Source of the DNA: Discostella pseudostelligera
Lineage: Eukaryota > Bacillariophyta > Thalassiosirophyceae > Thalassiosirales > Thalassiosiraceae
NCBI GenBank assembly: GCA_036940085.1
Contig: JALLBK010000143.1
Span: 1-51,990, forward strand
Direction of reading: 5' to 3'
Length of the DNA: 51,990 bases
Every line of letters begins with the position of its first letter. Position 1 is the first letter of the stretch. The notes under the pieces are model-generated. The model was given only the letters and a program-made list of their open reading frames with translations, was not told where the DNA came from and did not search any database. A program made the translations under genes and the position numbers. Of the stretch, positions 42,394 to 51,990 are shown in pieces.

Positions 42394-45300
42394 TTATTCT
42401 CCAAGTGCTAAAAAGACGTCTTCAAGGGAGCTTTGCGAGACTAAGAACTGATTGATCATTGCTGCAAGAGAAGTGTAACGACCATGCAGCTTGTTAGTAA
42501 ATAGACATTCAGATCAATCACATCGAAATGCAAAATTAGATGGAAAAAATATGCTCACCCTCCGAAGCTGCACTCTCTGAATGAAGGCATGAAAATAGCT
42601 TTTGAATGGACACTTCTCTTGGTAAATTGAGGTGGATTGTCTTTGCCTGCTTCGTCGCAATCTTGGCATCTTCATGGACATTTTTCTTTACAAATTGCAG
42701 CAGCGAGTCGATCGCCTGTTCAGTGTCTTGAGCCAAGTTGACCTTGTCAAATGAATGAAGCATTGAGTACAGTACCGATGTGCAAGAGTGGTGAGAAGAA
42801 GAAAGAACTATGAACGGGCGAGAGCATTTGCATTGTTCATCAAGGGCGGTCCAAAAGCTTACCTGAAGAAGATAGCCCGAGCCATAGTTATCCTTCATTC
42901 AACGATTTTAGTGTGTGCACAATATGAATCAGTTGATAGAAAATTCGCGGTGCACAATGACTCACCTTCAGGTGTTGTTGCGATCCAATCACTTTTAGTG
43001 CACCCCTAGCAACGATTGCAATTCTCGAACACAAAACGTCAGCCTCAAGCATCATATGAGTAGTGATTACTACTGCCCGTTCGAGGGTTGCAAATGACGA
43101 CAAAAGTTGCCAAATCTCATTCCTTGTAGAAGGGTCTAATCCTGTACGATAGATGCAGAGAAAATATCAAATCAGTGTGAACTTGGCTTTGGTCTACTCT
43201 AGTACCGATAAAGTGTGACTTACCAGTAGTGGGCTCGTCCAATAGGAGCGTATTCGGTGATCCAAGCAAAGAAACAGCGATTGATAGTCTCCTTCTCATG
43301 CCGCCAGACAAGGCTCCACTGAGTCTGGTGTATACCTCAGGTTCTCCAAGGCCCACAGCCGTTGCGATGTTCAGAGCAGCAGCTCTAGGGTCGTTAATCC
43401 CTTTCAACCGGGCGTAGAACTCGAGGTGTCTTTGCACACTTTGATCTTTCCAGACACACTCAAACTGAGGGCAATTGCCGAGTCGCTCGTAAACTGAATT
43501 GAGTTCAGTGTGAACGTCGTAGCCTGAGACGAGAGCTATGCCGCTTGACGCATTATGCATACCGGCCAATATATTCAAGGCTGTTGTTTTACCTTTCGAA
43601 TCATGGCAAATTTGAATATAGATCATGAGAACAAGATGGAAGTGGAGAAGATACGGTGGTTAATGGAGCATGAGATGCTGAGCTTCATGCCGCAATCATG
43701 ACAATATCGTACCTGCACCATTTTTACCTAGAAGACCGAGCACCTCCCCCGCCTGTGTCAAGAGACCGACAAGTTGATGAGTCGATAGGTCGGCACGAGA
43801 AAACAATAAAGAAAGAGACTCACCGGCACATGCAAGTCGAGGGCTTTCAAAGCAAGTTTTGGGGGTGCGCCTCCAAGAGGAGGAAATTGCTTCCGGAGTT
43901 TGTGCATAATCACAGGGGGGAGTTCATCCCGATGGCTGTGCATGAAAGATGTCGAAAGTATTGGATCAGAATCACTAGCTTCCAGATCTCCTTGATGGGC
44001 GAGATATGGCTGGATAATCTCATGAACTCGCTGCCGTTCCATATCAACTTCTGGCAACTCAGTTATATTTGCTTCCGACTTTATCGACTCTCGTGCTTGC
44101 CAATGACAGTTCCATAACGTTCCGAATAATTGCTTCACACGTATCACAATCGTTGTCGGATATATAGTCAGTGTCGCCATCATCAATCCTAGAATTGTCA
44201 ATATAATTGCCCCAACGAACATGAATCCGAGATTCTTCCCGTACAGTAGTGTTGCATACTCAAACGTGCATCTCCGGTTCTGCAAGGAGCACGAAGCGCC
44301 ACCCTCAATGAGCTGATTGATAAACTGATCTGCATACACCTCTGGCTCGGCGTAAAATACAATCTCAGAGTAAAATGAAAGCGCCAATGTCTGGAACAAA
44401 CCCATCTGAGGAAGAATTGAAATCTTCGCAGGCGTACATAGCAGAGCTTGATCGGCAATAGCCCAGCCAACCAATTCCACAAAGCTACTGTCCACAGTGT
44501 CAATTGTGGTAGAGTCGTCTAGGAGAGGTATGTTCGTCAAGCAGTCACGCATATGGCCATCAGAGTCCGTCCAGTACCCGCCGAAGTATCCGAAAACGTA
44601 ATAAATCATTGGTGATAGGCAAGCTCCCAGAAGAATGATGGTTATCACAATCAAGCTAATCTTGAATCCTGGGAGGAACGCGCTTGACAGCACTGCTCCA
44701 GGTGCCGTCAATGAGAAAACCACTATGATTCCTAGCAACAAAACATACCCCCCTGATGCTGGGTGAGCGTAAACTGATACCATGTTGCCATCATGCGTTC
44801 CAGATAGCACTTCCAGCCGATTTAATGGGTGCACAACGCTGAAGAAATATTGAAAAATAATGTTGGTCAGCCGATGTACTGCGGAATCAAAAAAATCGGG
44901 TGGCTACTTGACTCACGGCCGACCACCAAATTTCGCAAATCCGCAGTCGATGTCATTTGGATCACAGTTGGGAACTAAAGCTGTGCGATAGATACTTGAT
45001 CCGAAGAAAAGCGTCAAAAGAACAAAAGAGTAGATGAACTGTACGCAGAATGAATAGATCCAAGTGCCCAAAAGAAATGCTGGCTCCAGCAAGCTCTGAG
45101 TAGACATCATCTTGAACAATCCATTATGTCGATCGCTGTAAATCGGTGCTATCAAGCTTATCAGCATGAAGGAAAGGAAACATATAGGGGCGAGGAGATA
45201 GAAGGAAGGATACGGCCATGATGTTGACATGGCAAACCCTATATCGGATTGAATGGCGCAATCAAGAATGTCAGTGATCCTCGATTGCCTACAAATTAAT

Positions 45301-48300
45301 CGCATGCGAATACGACTCACCAATCAGCATGTTGATTGCACAAAACATGGAGAAGGTGATCCAATTCCCAACCGAAGGACAGCCACTCCAATTCCTCATG
45401 AAGTTGAAAACGAGAATGGCTTTAGTTTGGTTCAAAATGGACAGCTTCCTCGAATAACTAGATATGTCGACCCTGGGCACATGATCAATTCTATGAAGAG
45501 TTCCTGGTGAGGTATCCGTGTCGACAACATCAGCCGGGGAAGCTGGTACCTGCATCTTCCCGCAAAAGCGAGGAAAACAACATCCACGATCGTCGTTTTC
45601 ATTTCGTGATGCAGAAGGCGGTGCATTGTGGGTGACAGCAAGAAACACTTCTTCCAAAGATGAGTTTGATATGCCAAACTCCTTGACGGTTGAGTTTTCA
45701 TTTTCTAACCATCCAAGAAAAGTCGCGAGAGACGTCAAAGGGACGCCATCGCCTTTTCCATCTTGGTCGGCTTGATCCTTGCACACTTTTTTGACTGTGA
45801 CAGTGGAGTAACCCGGGGTGCTTGAGAAGTTAATGAATGGAAGTGAACCCGCAAACATATCCTTGACCAAAGTTTCGACAACTTGCTGGTCTTTCTTATC
45901 GCAAATCAGTGAGAATTGAAGTGAAGAACCATACTTCGTTTTCAGCTCTAAAGGCGAGCCATAAGCAGCAAGTGTACCATGGCTAAGAATCGCAACATTA
46001 TCTGACAACAAGTCAGCCTCTTCCATCGCGTGCGTAGTGAGGAGAATTACACGCCCCTTCTTTATTTCGGATAAATGTTTCCAAACAAATCGTCTCGACA
46101 TTGGATCCATTCCTGTTCGAGCAAGAGCAGGAAAATAAAGTTATGAGTGAGGTGTTTCCTCCATCAATTGCAGCATGATTAATCACCATTCGACTGAATG
46201 TACTTGCCAGTAGTTGGTTCATCCAAACAAACTACCCGTGTGTCGCCAATTGTAGAATTTGCTACACTAAGACGTCGCTTCATTCCGCCACTGTATGCTC
46301 TCACGCGAACATGCTGGACATCATCAAGATCAACAGAGTCCAACCAGCGCTGTACAGTATCGGGCATGTCATTGGCGGACACTCTACGGATTCCGGCGAA
46401 CAATTCGAGATGCTCACGCGCTGTCAAATTCGGCCAAAGAAAGTCATCTTGCTTGCATTCTCCAATTATTCTCCGAACGGCCTGCGGGTCGGAACGGATG
46501 GAAAGTTCTCCAATGCGGATGTCCCCATTCGTTGCATTTTGTGCGCAACAGAGGAGATTAACAAATGTGGATTTGCCTGAATCAATGGTGATTTGACAAA
46601 TATGAGAGCGCGAGGACAAATAATTGGAACAACACGACGAAAAAGTAGTACTGACCTGCACCATTGTGCCCAAGGAGAGCCGTTACCTCAGAGGGCTTCA
46701 TCGTCAAACTAAATGGCTTTAGGGCGTCCACCTTGCCATAGGACTTGCTAATATTGGTAGCAACAACCCCATCCTCTCCATCATCAGTCGAGCGCCCGCG
46801 TCTTCGGCACCGAATGTTCAACGGATTGTAGAATTTCATCGCAGCTCCATTCTCCATAGGATGAACGGCAATCACATAGCCAGCAATGAGCGAATAGCCG
46901 ACGACGAGAACCATAAGGTAACCAATGCAATCATTGAACGATGGGCTTCCCGAGGATGGATAACCTTCTAACGGATTGTAACATTCAGTGTATTCTTCAC
47001 AGAGATTTGATACATTCCCTGATGGACAATTACTCGTAGACTCCGTGGTTTCCGAATATATGACAGTCCAATCATAGTATACCTCTGCCACAATGGTCGA
47101 TCCCTGAGAAAACAAGGATGTCCCATTAGTATTGATCGGATCATATCCTTTTCCTCCCCTATAATTCGAAAGTGCTAATTGCGCAAGATATTCCGGAGAA
47201 TACGATGCCTCAGCTAACGAAAAACTGTTCCCGGGCAAGGAAGTGTAGCCCAATATGTTTGACCATGCGTTGATGAAGTGATATTGAGGAAGCAAGTACC
47301 ATACAAAAGATTTCATTTTGGTATTTGCCGAACTGCCCGCAACAACATAACAGCCCTGAATCGCAAATTATGTATCAACACAATGAGCTCGAGGAACGAC
47401 AAAATGTTTCAACATGAAGCAACCATCCATCACCTACCTGGAAAATATCTTCTTTGGATACATCATTCCGTTCATCCAGTGTTTTGTAGTCACGGCTTTG
47501 CGCCATGGACACAAGCGGCACCTCACACAGTGTCAATGCTTCCGTTGCGTTGAAAGTAGTAGAACCATTCGTAGCAGTTGGATCATAGTTGTAAGAGTAG
47601 TCAAATTTCCCTCGCTGCGTGGACGCATACAGCCAAAAGACACCAGCCCCCATGGATACACTGCCATAGCCCATGCCATACGTATTCAAACTTAGATCGA
47701 AGGCACTGACAGATCCAAACAATGTATTTGCCGATCGAATTGTCGGGGTTACCGAAAAGACCATAATGGCCAATAGAACAAAGAGGGTCAATGTTGTCGA
47801 CTGGAACGTTCCACACACTGTCGCCAAGAAGAAGCTGGCGGATACCAATGCCAAATTCAAAAAGAGCAATGTACCCAATACCGATGCAAAATTGACACTT
47901 TCCAATGCATGCACATTCGGCAAGAGTGAGGCGGTAATGGCCCCGGCAAGAGAATTGACGGTAGCCAGGACGGTGAAGGCACAGAGCCAAGATGCCCAAT
48001 GTACCGATGTATTCACAGCCTTTAACATCCCCCATCGTTTGGATTGGAGTTCGTCACGTAAGATTAGGAATGCGGAGATGCTCGCAAAGGTTGGTCCAAG
48101 GCTCAGAAGCCACACCTAACATATAATGACGGAGAAATTCAAAATAGATAAACCATGTTGAGTTGAAAAATAGACAGCAAGGTGATGAAAAAGGAGTAAC
48201 AAACATTGGGTAAATATGGTACTCAACTGGCAATCCCCGTCTCCATGGTTCATTCAACGTAATTGGTATCTCTCCCTCCCATTCTTCACCTTCCATCACA

Positions 48301-48536
48301 TAGAAATTATCGGCAGCATAGTAGGGATCGACCATTCCACATTCGGTCAATGGTGGGAAAGCACCCTGTGGACCACGAGCATCTCGTCCAGTAAGCCAGG
48401 CAAAGATGGTGGAGAGTACTGAAGAGAAGAGTAGGATAAAGAGATGGATGGGACGACGGGTGAGGAGGCGGCGGTTGGTGGTGACGAGGACTTGGAATTG
48501 ACGAAACCATAATGTTGATGATGACGCCATGGCCAT
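42394..48536 (-). CDS. ABCA-type full ABC transporter, 13 exons
   Basis: Likely moves lipids across a membrane. Exons by frame and splice signals: 48536-48201, 48115-47438, 47355-46656, 46576-46208, 46112-45321, 45238-44917, 44838-43824, 43752-43713, 43592-43224, 43141-42966, 42892-42863, 42742-42559, 42461-42394. Total 5079 nt, 1692 residues, the usual ABCA size. Half 1: membrane region with a large outside loop, then NBD1 (GHNGAGKST, YSGGMKRRLSVA, VVCLDEPTTG, TTHAMEEAD). Half 2: the same, with NBD2 (GKNGAGKTT, LSGGMRRRLSIA, LLLDEPTTG, TTHMMLEAD), ending in FLVSQSSLEDVFLALGE, typical of ABCA. All catalytic motifs are intact. Start is ATG 48536 (CACCATGG). The exon 1 donor (GTTACT) is the least certain junction. 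A weak E2F-like TGGCGGGAA lies 25 bp upstream. Confidence 0.9.
46113..46207 (-). other. GC-AG intron in NBD1 of the ABCA gene
   Basis: The 95-bp intron begins GCAAGT after CCAACTACTG and ends in AACAG before GAATGGATCC. Only this junction gives EPTTGMDPMSRR in frame; using the GT three bases further on shifts the frame. The equivalent intron in NBD2 (43142-43223) starts with an ordinary GTAAGT at the same codon. Confidence 0.85.
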
Positions 48537-48871
48537 GGTGGCGATGAGTTTAGGCGAAAATGGCGGGAAGAAAAGTGCACTCACTACCACTACGTACGAT
48601 CGATATCTAGAGATACAATCAGCCTGCAGCGGATGGTCGATTGAGAACCAGCCATCGAAACAAAAGCAGTCGATCACGGGATATTAATCTATCTGTGGGT
48701 GTATTTTGATGCCCGTAGCTCGATGGGAAGGTGCAACGGCGTTTTTGCGGGTGCTGAGTTGTACCGTACGTGCAGAAGATCCACTTCTACTATTTCCATT
48801 TTCCATATCCCAGGCGAAGGGAAAGACTGAAGGTGTAGCTGACTATGTATTTGTCATTACGATAGTTACCA
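48537..48871. promoter_or_regulatory. 5' region of the ABCA gene and 3' region of the ankyrin gene
   Basis: Contains TGGCGGGAAG at 48561-48570 (E2F-like), about 25 bp before the ABCA ATG on the minus strand. No gene and no CACGTG site were seen. Confidence 0.4.
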
Positions 48872-51646
48872 TTAGAGCTCGTTCTTGCTCTCATCTCTCT
48901 TCCTTTCCGCCTTCTCCTCCCGCTCTAATAATTCACCATCGGTATCGGGTTGGAAATCAAAATCTTTCGCCATATGTCCCTCCTTATCCTTGATGGTATT
49001 ATCGGCCCCGGCCTTCAAGAGGAGATCCACCAATGTGGTATGATTCTTCAGTGCCTCCTGAATGAGTGGACCCGTCCCGCCATCATCAATCTCATCAGTT
49101 GTAGTATCTGCTCCACCATCACTGTCGGCGTCACCACCAGCAGACGCGGACTTTTCCAACTTGGCATCACTGACAAATTGGCTGTAGCGTTCCCACAATG
49201 TCTCTACTTGATTCTTTCCATTGTACGCAAACATCAATGCGGTATGTCCATCAATATTCTGCGAATTCACATCAATACCATCCACTTTGATCAACTCCTT
49301 GATGACTTCCAAATGTCCCCGGGCTGCAGCGGCCATTAAGCTGTTGGTGCCCTCCTTATCTTTCGCGTTGACATTCGCTTTCCCAGTGGACAACAACTGC
49401 TGTACAATCGAGACATGACCCTCGCTCGACGCCGCCAGGAGAGGCGTCACTCCTTCATCACTAGCATCATCGACCCAATTCTCTTGACCAGCCTTGGGTG
49501 AACTCGCATGTTTATTCAACAATGCCTCGGTAACATTGGCAATTCCACGATGTGCCGCCTGCAATAACGTCGTTACCATATGATCATCCTTGTAATACAA
49601 GTCGGCACCATGTTCAATGAGCAGTAGCGCAAAGTCGGCATTCTCCACAATAATGCTATCCATGAGTAAATTGTGTGACTCTCCCTCTTCATCAACGTAC
49701 GGAGTATTGGGATCGGCACCAGCCTTAATCAATGCCGAGGCAACTTCTCCATAATTTCCCTTAATCGCCAGTAGTAGTGGACTGCGTTCCTCGTCATCCA
49801 ATACGGTAACATCGGCACCAGCATCAATCAGTAGCTTGACACATTCCAAATGTCCCTCCTCGGCGGCAACATGCACTCCTGTAACACCATCGACATGCGG
49901 ATCTTCATTGGGATCGACCGTACCCTCCTCAATCATCTTGGCAAGTTTCTCAAGATAGTCGGGTGTGGCCGTGGCCACCGCATTGACATCGGCTCCCTCA
50001 TCAATCATTAATTTAGTACACTTGGGGTGTCCCCCCGCTGCTGCGAACATTACCCCCGTACCACCCGAATGCGAAGGTAGATTAATATGTTTGATCAATT
50101 CATCCTTACTCATAATCTTCTTGAGTGCCTCCAACAAGGCCACGGTACCCTCATAATTCCCCTTACTCGTTACGGCATGCAGTGGTGTCACGCCATCCAT
50201 ATCAATTAAATCAGGTTTGGCACCCCGTTCCAACAAGAACTTCATAGCCTCACCGGCCCCACCGGTGGCAGCTTCCAACAATGCCGAACCACCATTGGTA
50301 TGCAATTCATTCACATCGACCTTGCCTACATCCAATAATAGTTTCATGGCCTCGACATGTCCCGATGCGGCAGCATACATTAATGGCGTAACATGTGTCT
50401 CATGCATGGCATGAATATCGGCCTTGCCTTCTTTTAAGAGGTATTCAATAGCCGAGGTGTGACCATGCGCCGAGGCAATAATCAATGCAGTAAATCCAGT
50501 ATTGGACACTAGATCAATATACCGTCCCTTGGTCTCTTCATCTTTCTTTGCGGAAGCACTTTCCACCAACAGCTTCAATACAGATGCGGTTCCATTCTCA
50601 GCAGCATTCATCAATGGAGTAACACCCTCACCATCGGCGAATCGAGCATCAGCACCATGATCCAATAATAATTTCACCGCATCGGCATGTCCACCCACAG
50701 ACGCAGTCATTAATGCCGAGATATTATCCGATCGAGCATTATTGGCATCGGCATCTTTTTTTAATAATGATTTCATAACATCGACACGACCTTCGCCGGA
50801 GGCAAGCCACAGGGCAGTGACGCCACTATTGGCAGGACTATCCACCTCGGCACCTTCTTTGAGTAGCAAGTCGACTATTTTGGTGTGGCCCATAATGCTA
50901 GCCTCCATAAGAGCAGTGATACCATCTTTATCTTTGGCATTGACATCGGCACCCTCTTTAAGTAATAGCTTGACTACTTCCATATGACCCGCCGATGCCG
51001 CTGGGATGAGTGGAGTTAATTCATCCCAATCGCGAACATTCACATCGAGCTTTTCCACCTTGAGTAATTTCTGTACTAGCTTTTTATCTCCATCGGATGC
51101 CGCGCCGATGAGACGTGCCCCAGGGGAGGACATGGCTTCAATATCGGCCATGGATGCAAATTGCAATTGAAGTGGTGTGTAGGGATGTTCCACGGAGTCA
51201 CAGGGTGCCAATTGAACTTGTTTATTGGCATCTACCACAAAATTGGAATCTTTCTTTGTCGTAGAGTCCAACTTATCACAAGACTTCTTGGAGAGACAAG
51301 TACCGTCAGGATCGACATCGGTCTCATCGACTGGACGTTTGTGTATCTGATAGGAGCCAGGTGAACCCACGACGAAGAAGAGAGTGTCGATGGAGCAACG
51401 ACGAAAGTCTTCACCGGAGAGACAGAGCGAGTCGGAGGAATCTTGGAGGAAGAAGGGGGGTGGACCTTGGGCTTTGGCGACGCCGGAGGTGCTGCTGCTG
51501 CTGCTGCTTTCAGATTTCTCCGATGACGACGGCGCGGCGGCGGCGACGACAACAGTTGCTGTTGTTGCAATGGCAATGATGCCAATGCAGATGGCAATGG
51601 AGGGTATTCTCATGATGATTGGCTTGGATCTGCGGCAAGGTGCCAT
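48872..51646 (-). CDS. Ankyrin-repeat protein with signal peptide and C-terminal KNEL
   Basis: Single exon, 924 residues. The N-terminus has a basic stretch (MAPCRRSKP) then a hydrophobic core (IAICIGIIAIATTATVVVAA) ending in Ala, a good signal peptide; the Met at 51613 is a second possible start. About 100 residues with six cysteines follow (SLCLSGEDFRRCSIDTLFF, GTCLSKKSC, LAPCDSVE). From about residue 185 there are at least 15 ankyrin repeats (for example GHMEVVKLLLKEGADVNAKD), continuing nearly to the end. The last residues are charged and finish DESKNEL. With a signal peptide, KNEL is close to the KDEL/HDEL ER-retention signal, so the protein may reside in the ER lumen, which is unusual for ankyrin repeats. 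Without working retention it would be secreted. Its partner is unknown. G-box and E2F-like sites lie upstream. Confidence 0.85.
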   Translation of the reverse strand: MAPCRRSKPIIMRIPSIAICIGIIAIATTATVVVAAAAPSSSEKSESSSSSSTSGVAKAQGPPPFFLQDSSDSLCLSGEDFRRCSIDTLFFVVGSPGSYQIHKRPVDETDVDPDGTCLSKKSCDKLDSTTKKDSNFVVDANKQVQLAPCDSVEHPYTPLQLQFASMADIEAMSSPGARLIGAASDGDKKLVQKLLKVEKLDVNVRDWDELTPLIPAASAGHMEVVKLLLKEGADVNAKDKDGITALMEASIMGHTKIVDLLLKEGAEVDSPANSGVTALWLASGEGRVDVMKSLLKKDADANNARSDNISALMTASVGGHADAVKLLLDHGADARFADGEGVTPLMNAAENGTASVLKLLVESASAKKDEETKGRYIDLVSNTGFTALIIASAHGHTSAIEYLLKEGKADIHAMHETHVTPLMYAAASGHVEAMKLLLDVGKVDVNELHTNGGSALLEAATGGAGEAMKFLLERGAKPDLIDMDGVTPLHAVTSKGNYEGTVALLEALKKIMSKDELIKHINLPSHSGGTGVMFAAAGGHPKCTKLMIDEGADVNAVATATPDYLEKLAKMIEEGTVDPNEDPHVDGVTGVHVAAEEGHLECVKLLIDAGADVTVLDDEERSPLLLAIKGNYGEVASALIKAGADPNTPYVDEEGESHNLLMDSIIVENADFALLLIEHGADLYYKDDHMVTTLLQAAHRGIANVTEALLNKHASSPKAGQENWVDDASDEGVTPLLAASSEGHVSIVQQLLSTGKANVNAKDKEGTNSLMAAAARGHLEVIKELIKVDGIDVNSQNIDGHTALMFAYNGKNQVETLWERYSQFVSDAKLEKSASAGGDADSDGGADTTTDEIDDGGTGPLIQEALKNHTTLVDLLLKAGADNTIKDKEGHMAKDFDFQPDTDGELLEREEKAERKRDESKNEL

Positions 51647-51990
51647 TGCCGTCGGCGTCGACTTGCACTTCGCCTATGCAATGATGATCGGTGGATATGG
51701 AGTGAATTGATGATGGGCGTTGATGATGATGTGGAATGTCGCGGAGAAGAGCGAGAGAAAGAGAATGGAGGGCTCCCACACTTCCACGTGTAAGTAACTG
51801 CGTTGGATGTTGGATCTTTGGATCTTTGCAGTTGCTGTTTTGGCGGGAGATGATTTGAGTCGACTTGAGACGCGGAAGCAGCCACTTCAGTTGACTCGAC
51901 TCCCCTTGCTCTGGTATTGTACACGTGGCAGAGATTATTTGGCGGGAGACTTCAAAAATGCCGGTTGGAAATATTCCAGACAGTTGACTC
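51647..51990. promoter_or_regulatory. 5' region of the ankyrin gene with two G-boxes and two E2F-like sites
   Basis: CACGTG at 51785-51790 and 51922-51927; TTTGGCGGGA at about 51838-51847 and 51938-51947. The two motif types alternate (G-box, E2F, G-box, E2F) within about 165 bp. No gene is seen before the window edge. Confidence 0.55.

Noticed and set aside
1..51990. tRNA, rRNA, transposon or integrated virus genes
   Set aside because: No tRNA B-box with a matching cloverleaf, no reverse transcriptase, transposase or integrase motif and no long terminal repeats were seen on either strand by eye.

Overview
This window looks like nuclear DNA of a diatom, most likely a centric one. The genes are eukaryotic, with spliceosomal introns of about 60-130 bp and intergenic spacers that are mostly short. 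One predicted protein opens with a signal peptide followed by a SAF motif, the usual diatom plastid-targeting signal. Two proteins have a cell-surface layout common in diatoms: a long N-terminal region, one membrane span, a Thr/Pro/Ala-rich stalk and a Cys-rich module. The ciliary transition-zone gene B9D1 points to a species with flagellated cells; among diatoms these are the sperm of centric species. Species identity cannot be fixed from the sequence alone.

Layout. 1-2637 (+) is the 3' part of an inositol-polyphosphate 5-phosphatase with a C2 domain. 2762-3411 (-) is a small F-box protein. 3668-6331 (+) is a protein-only RNase P (PRORP). 6746-7731 (+) is a frameshifted M50B-like metalloprotease, probably a pseudogene. 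7845-9350 (-) holds a degenerate repeat remnant and a single-pass Cys-rich membrane protein broken by an assembly artefact. 10202-10876 (+) is prefoldin subunit 6. 11151-12023 (-) is B9D1. 12120-13772 (-) is a response-regulator-like protein with an AT-hook-like insert. 14559-17470 (-) is NOC2. 18166-20672 (+) is a divergent, probably plastid-targeted relative of the F1-ATPase alpha subunit. 20860-26306 (-) is a giant SPX-MFS (PHT5/VPT-type) phosphate transporter. 26793-29571 (+) is a second Cys-rich membrane protein. 30496-33573 (+) is cullin-3. 33898-37091 (+) is a protein with two CxHC...Hx3C modules. 37570-39069 (-) is an unrecognised His/Ser/Asn-rich protein. 39502-42047 (-) is one gene encoding three copies of a paired zinc-binding module. 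42394-48536 (-) is a 13-exon ABCA-type full transporter. 48872-51646 (-) is an ankyrin-repeat protein with both a signal peptide and a C-terminal KNEL.

The genes do not form one pathway. They are housekeeping genes (tRNA processing, ribosome assembly, chaperone, ubiquitin ligase, phosphate and lipid transport) mixed with diatom-type surface and zinc-module proteins. Many 5' regions share TTTGGCGGGA (E2F-like) and CACGTG (G-box) sites, often within 100 bp of each other, which suggests shared cell-cycle or light/stress control.

The strongest points are these. The plastid-type F1-alpha-like protein lacks a proper Walker A motif. The ankyrin protein is predicted to sit in the ER lumen. The ABCA gene has mirror-image introns in its two ATPase halves, with equal 369-nt exons and one GC-AG intron. 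The triple zinc-module protein becomes visible only after splicing. Both N bases sit between exact direct repeats (72 and 86 bp) and look like unmerged assembly overlaps. Exon boundaries given here were read by eye from splice signals and reading frame; total coding lengths divisible by three support the models.
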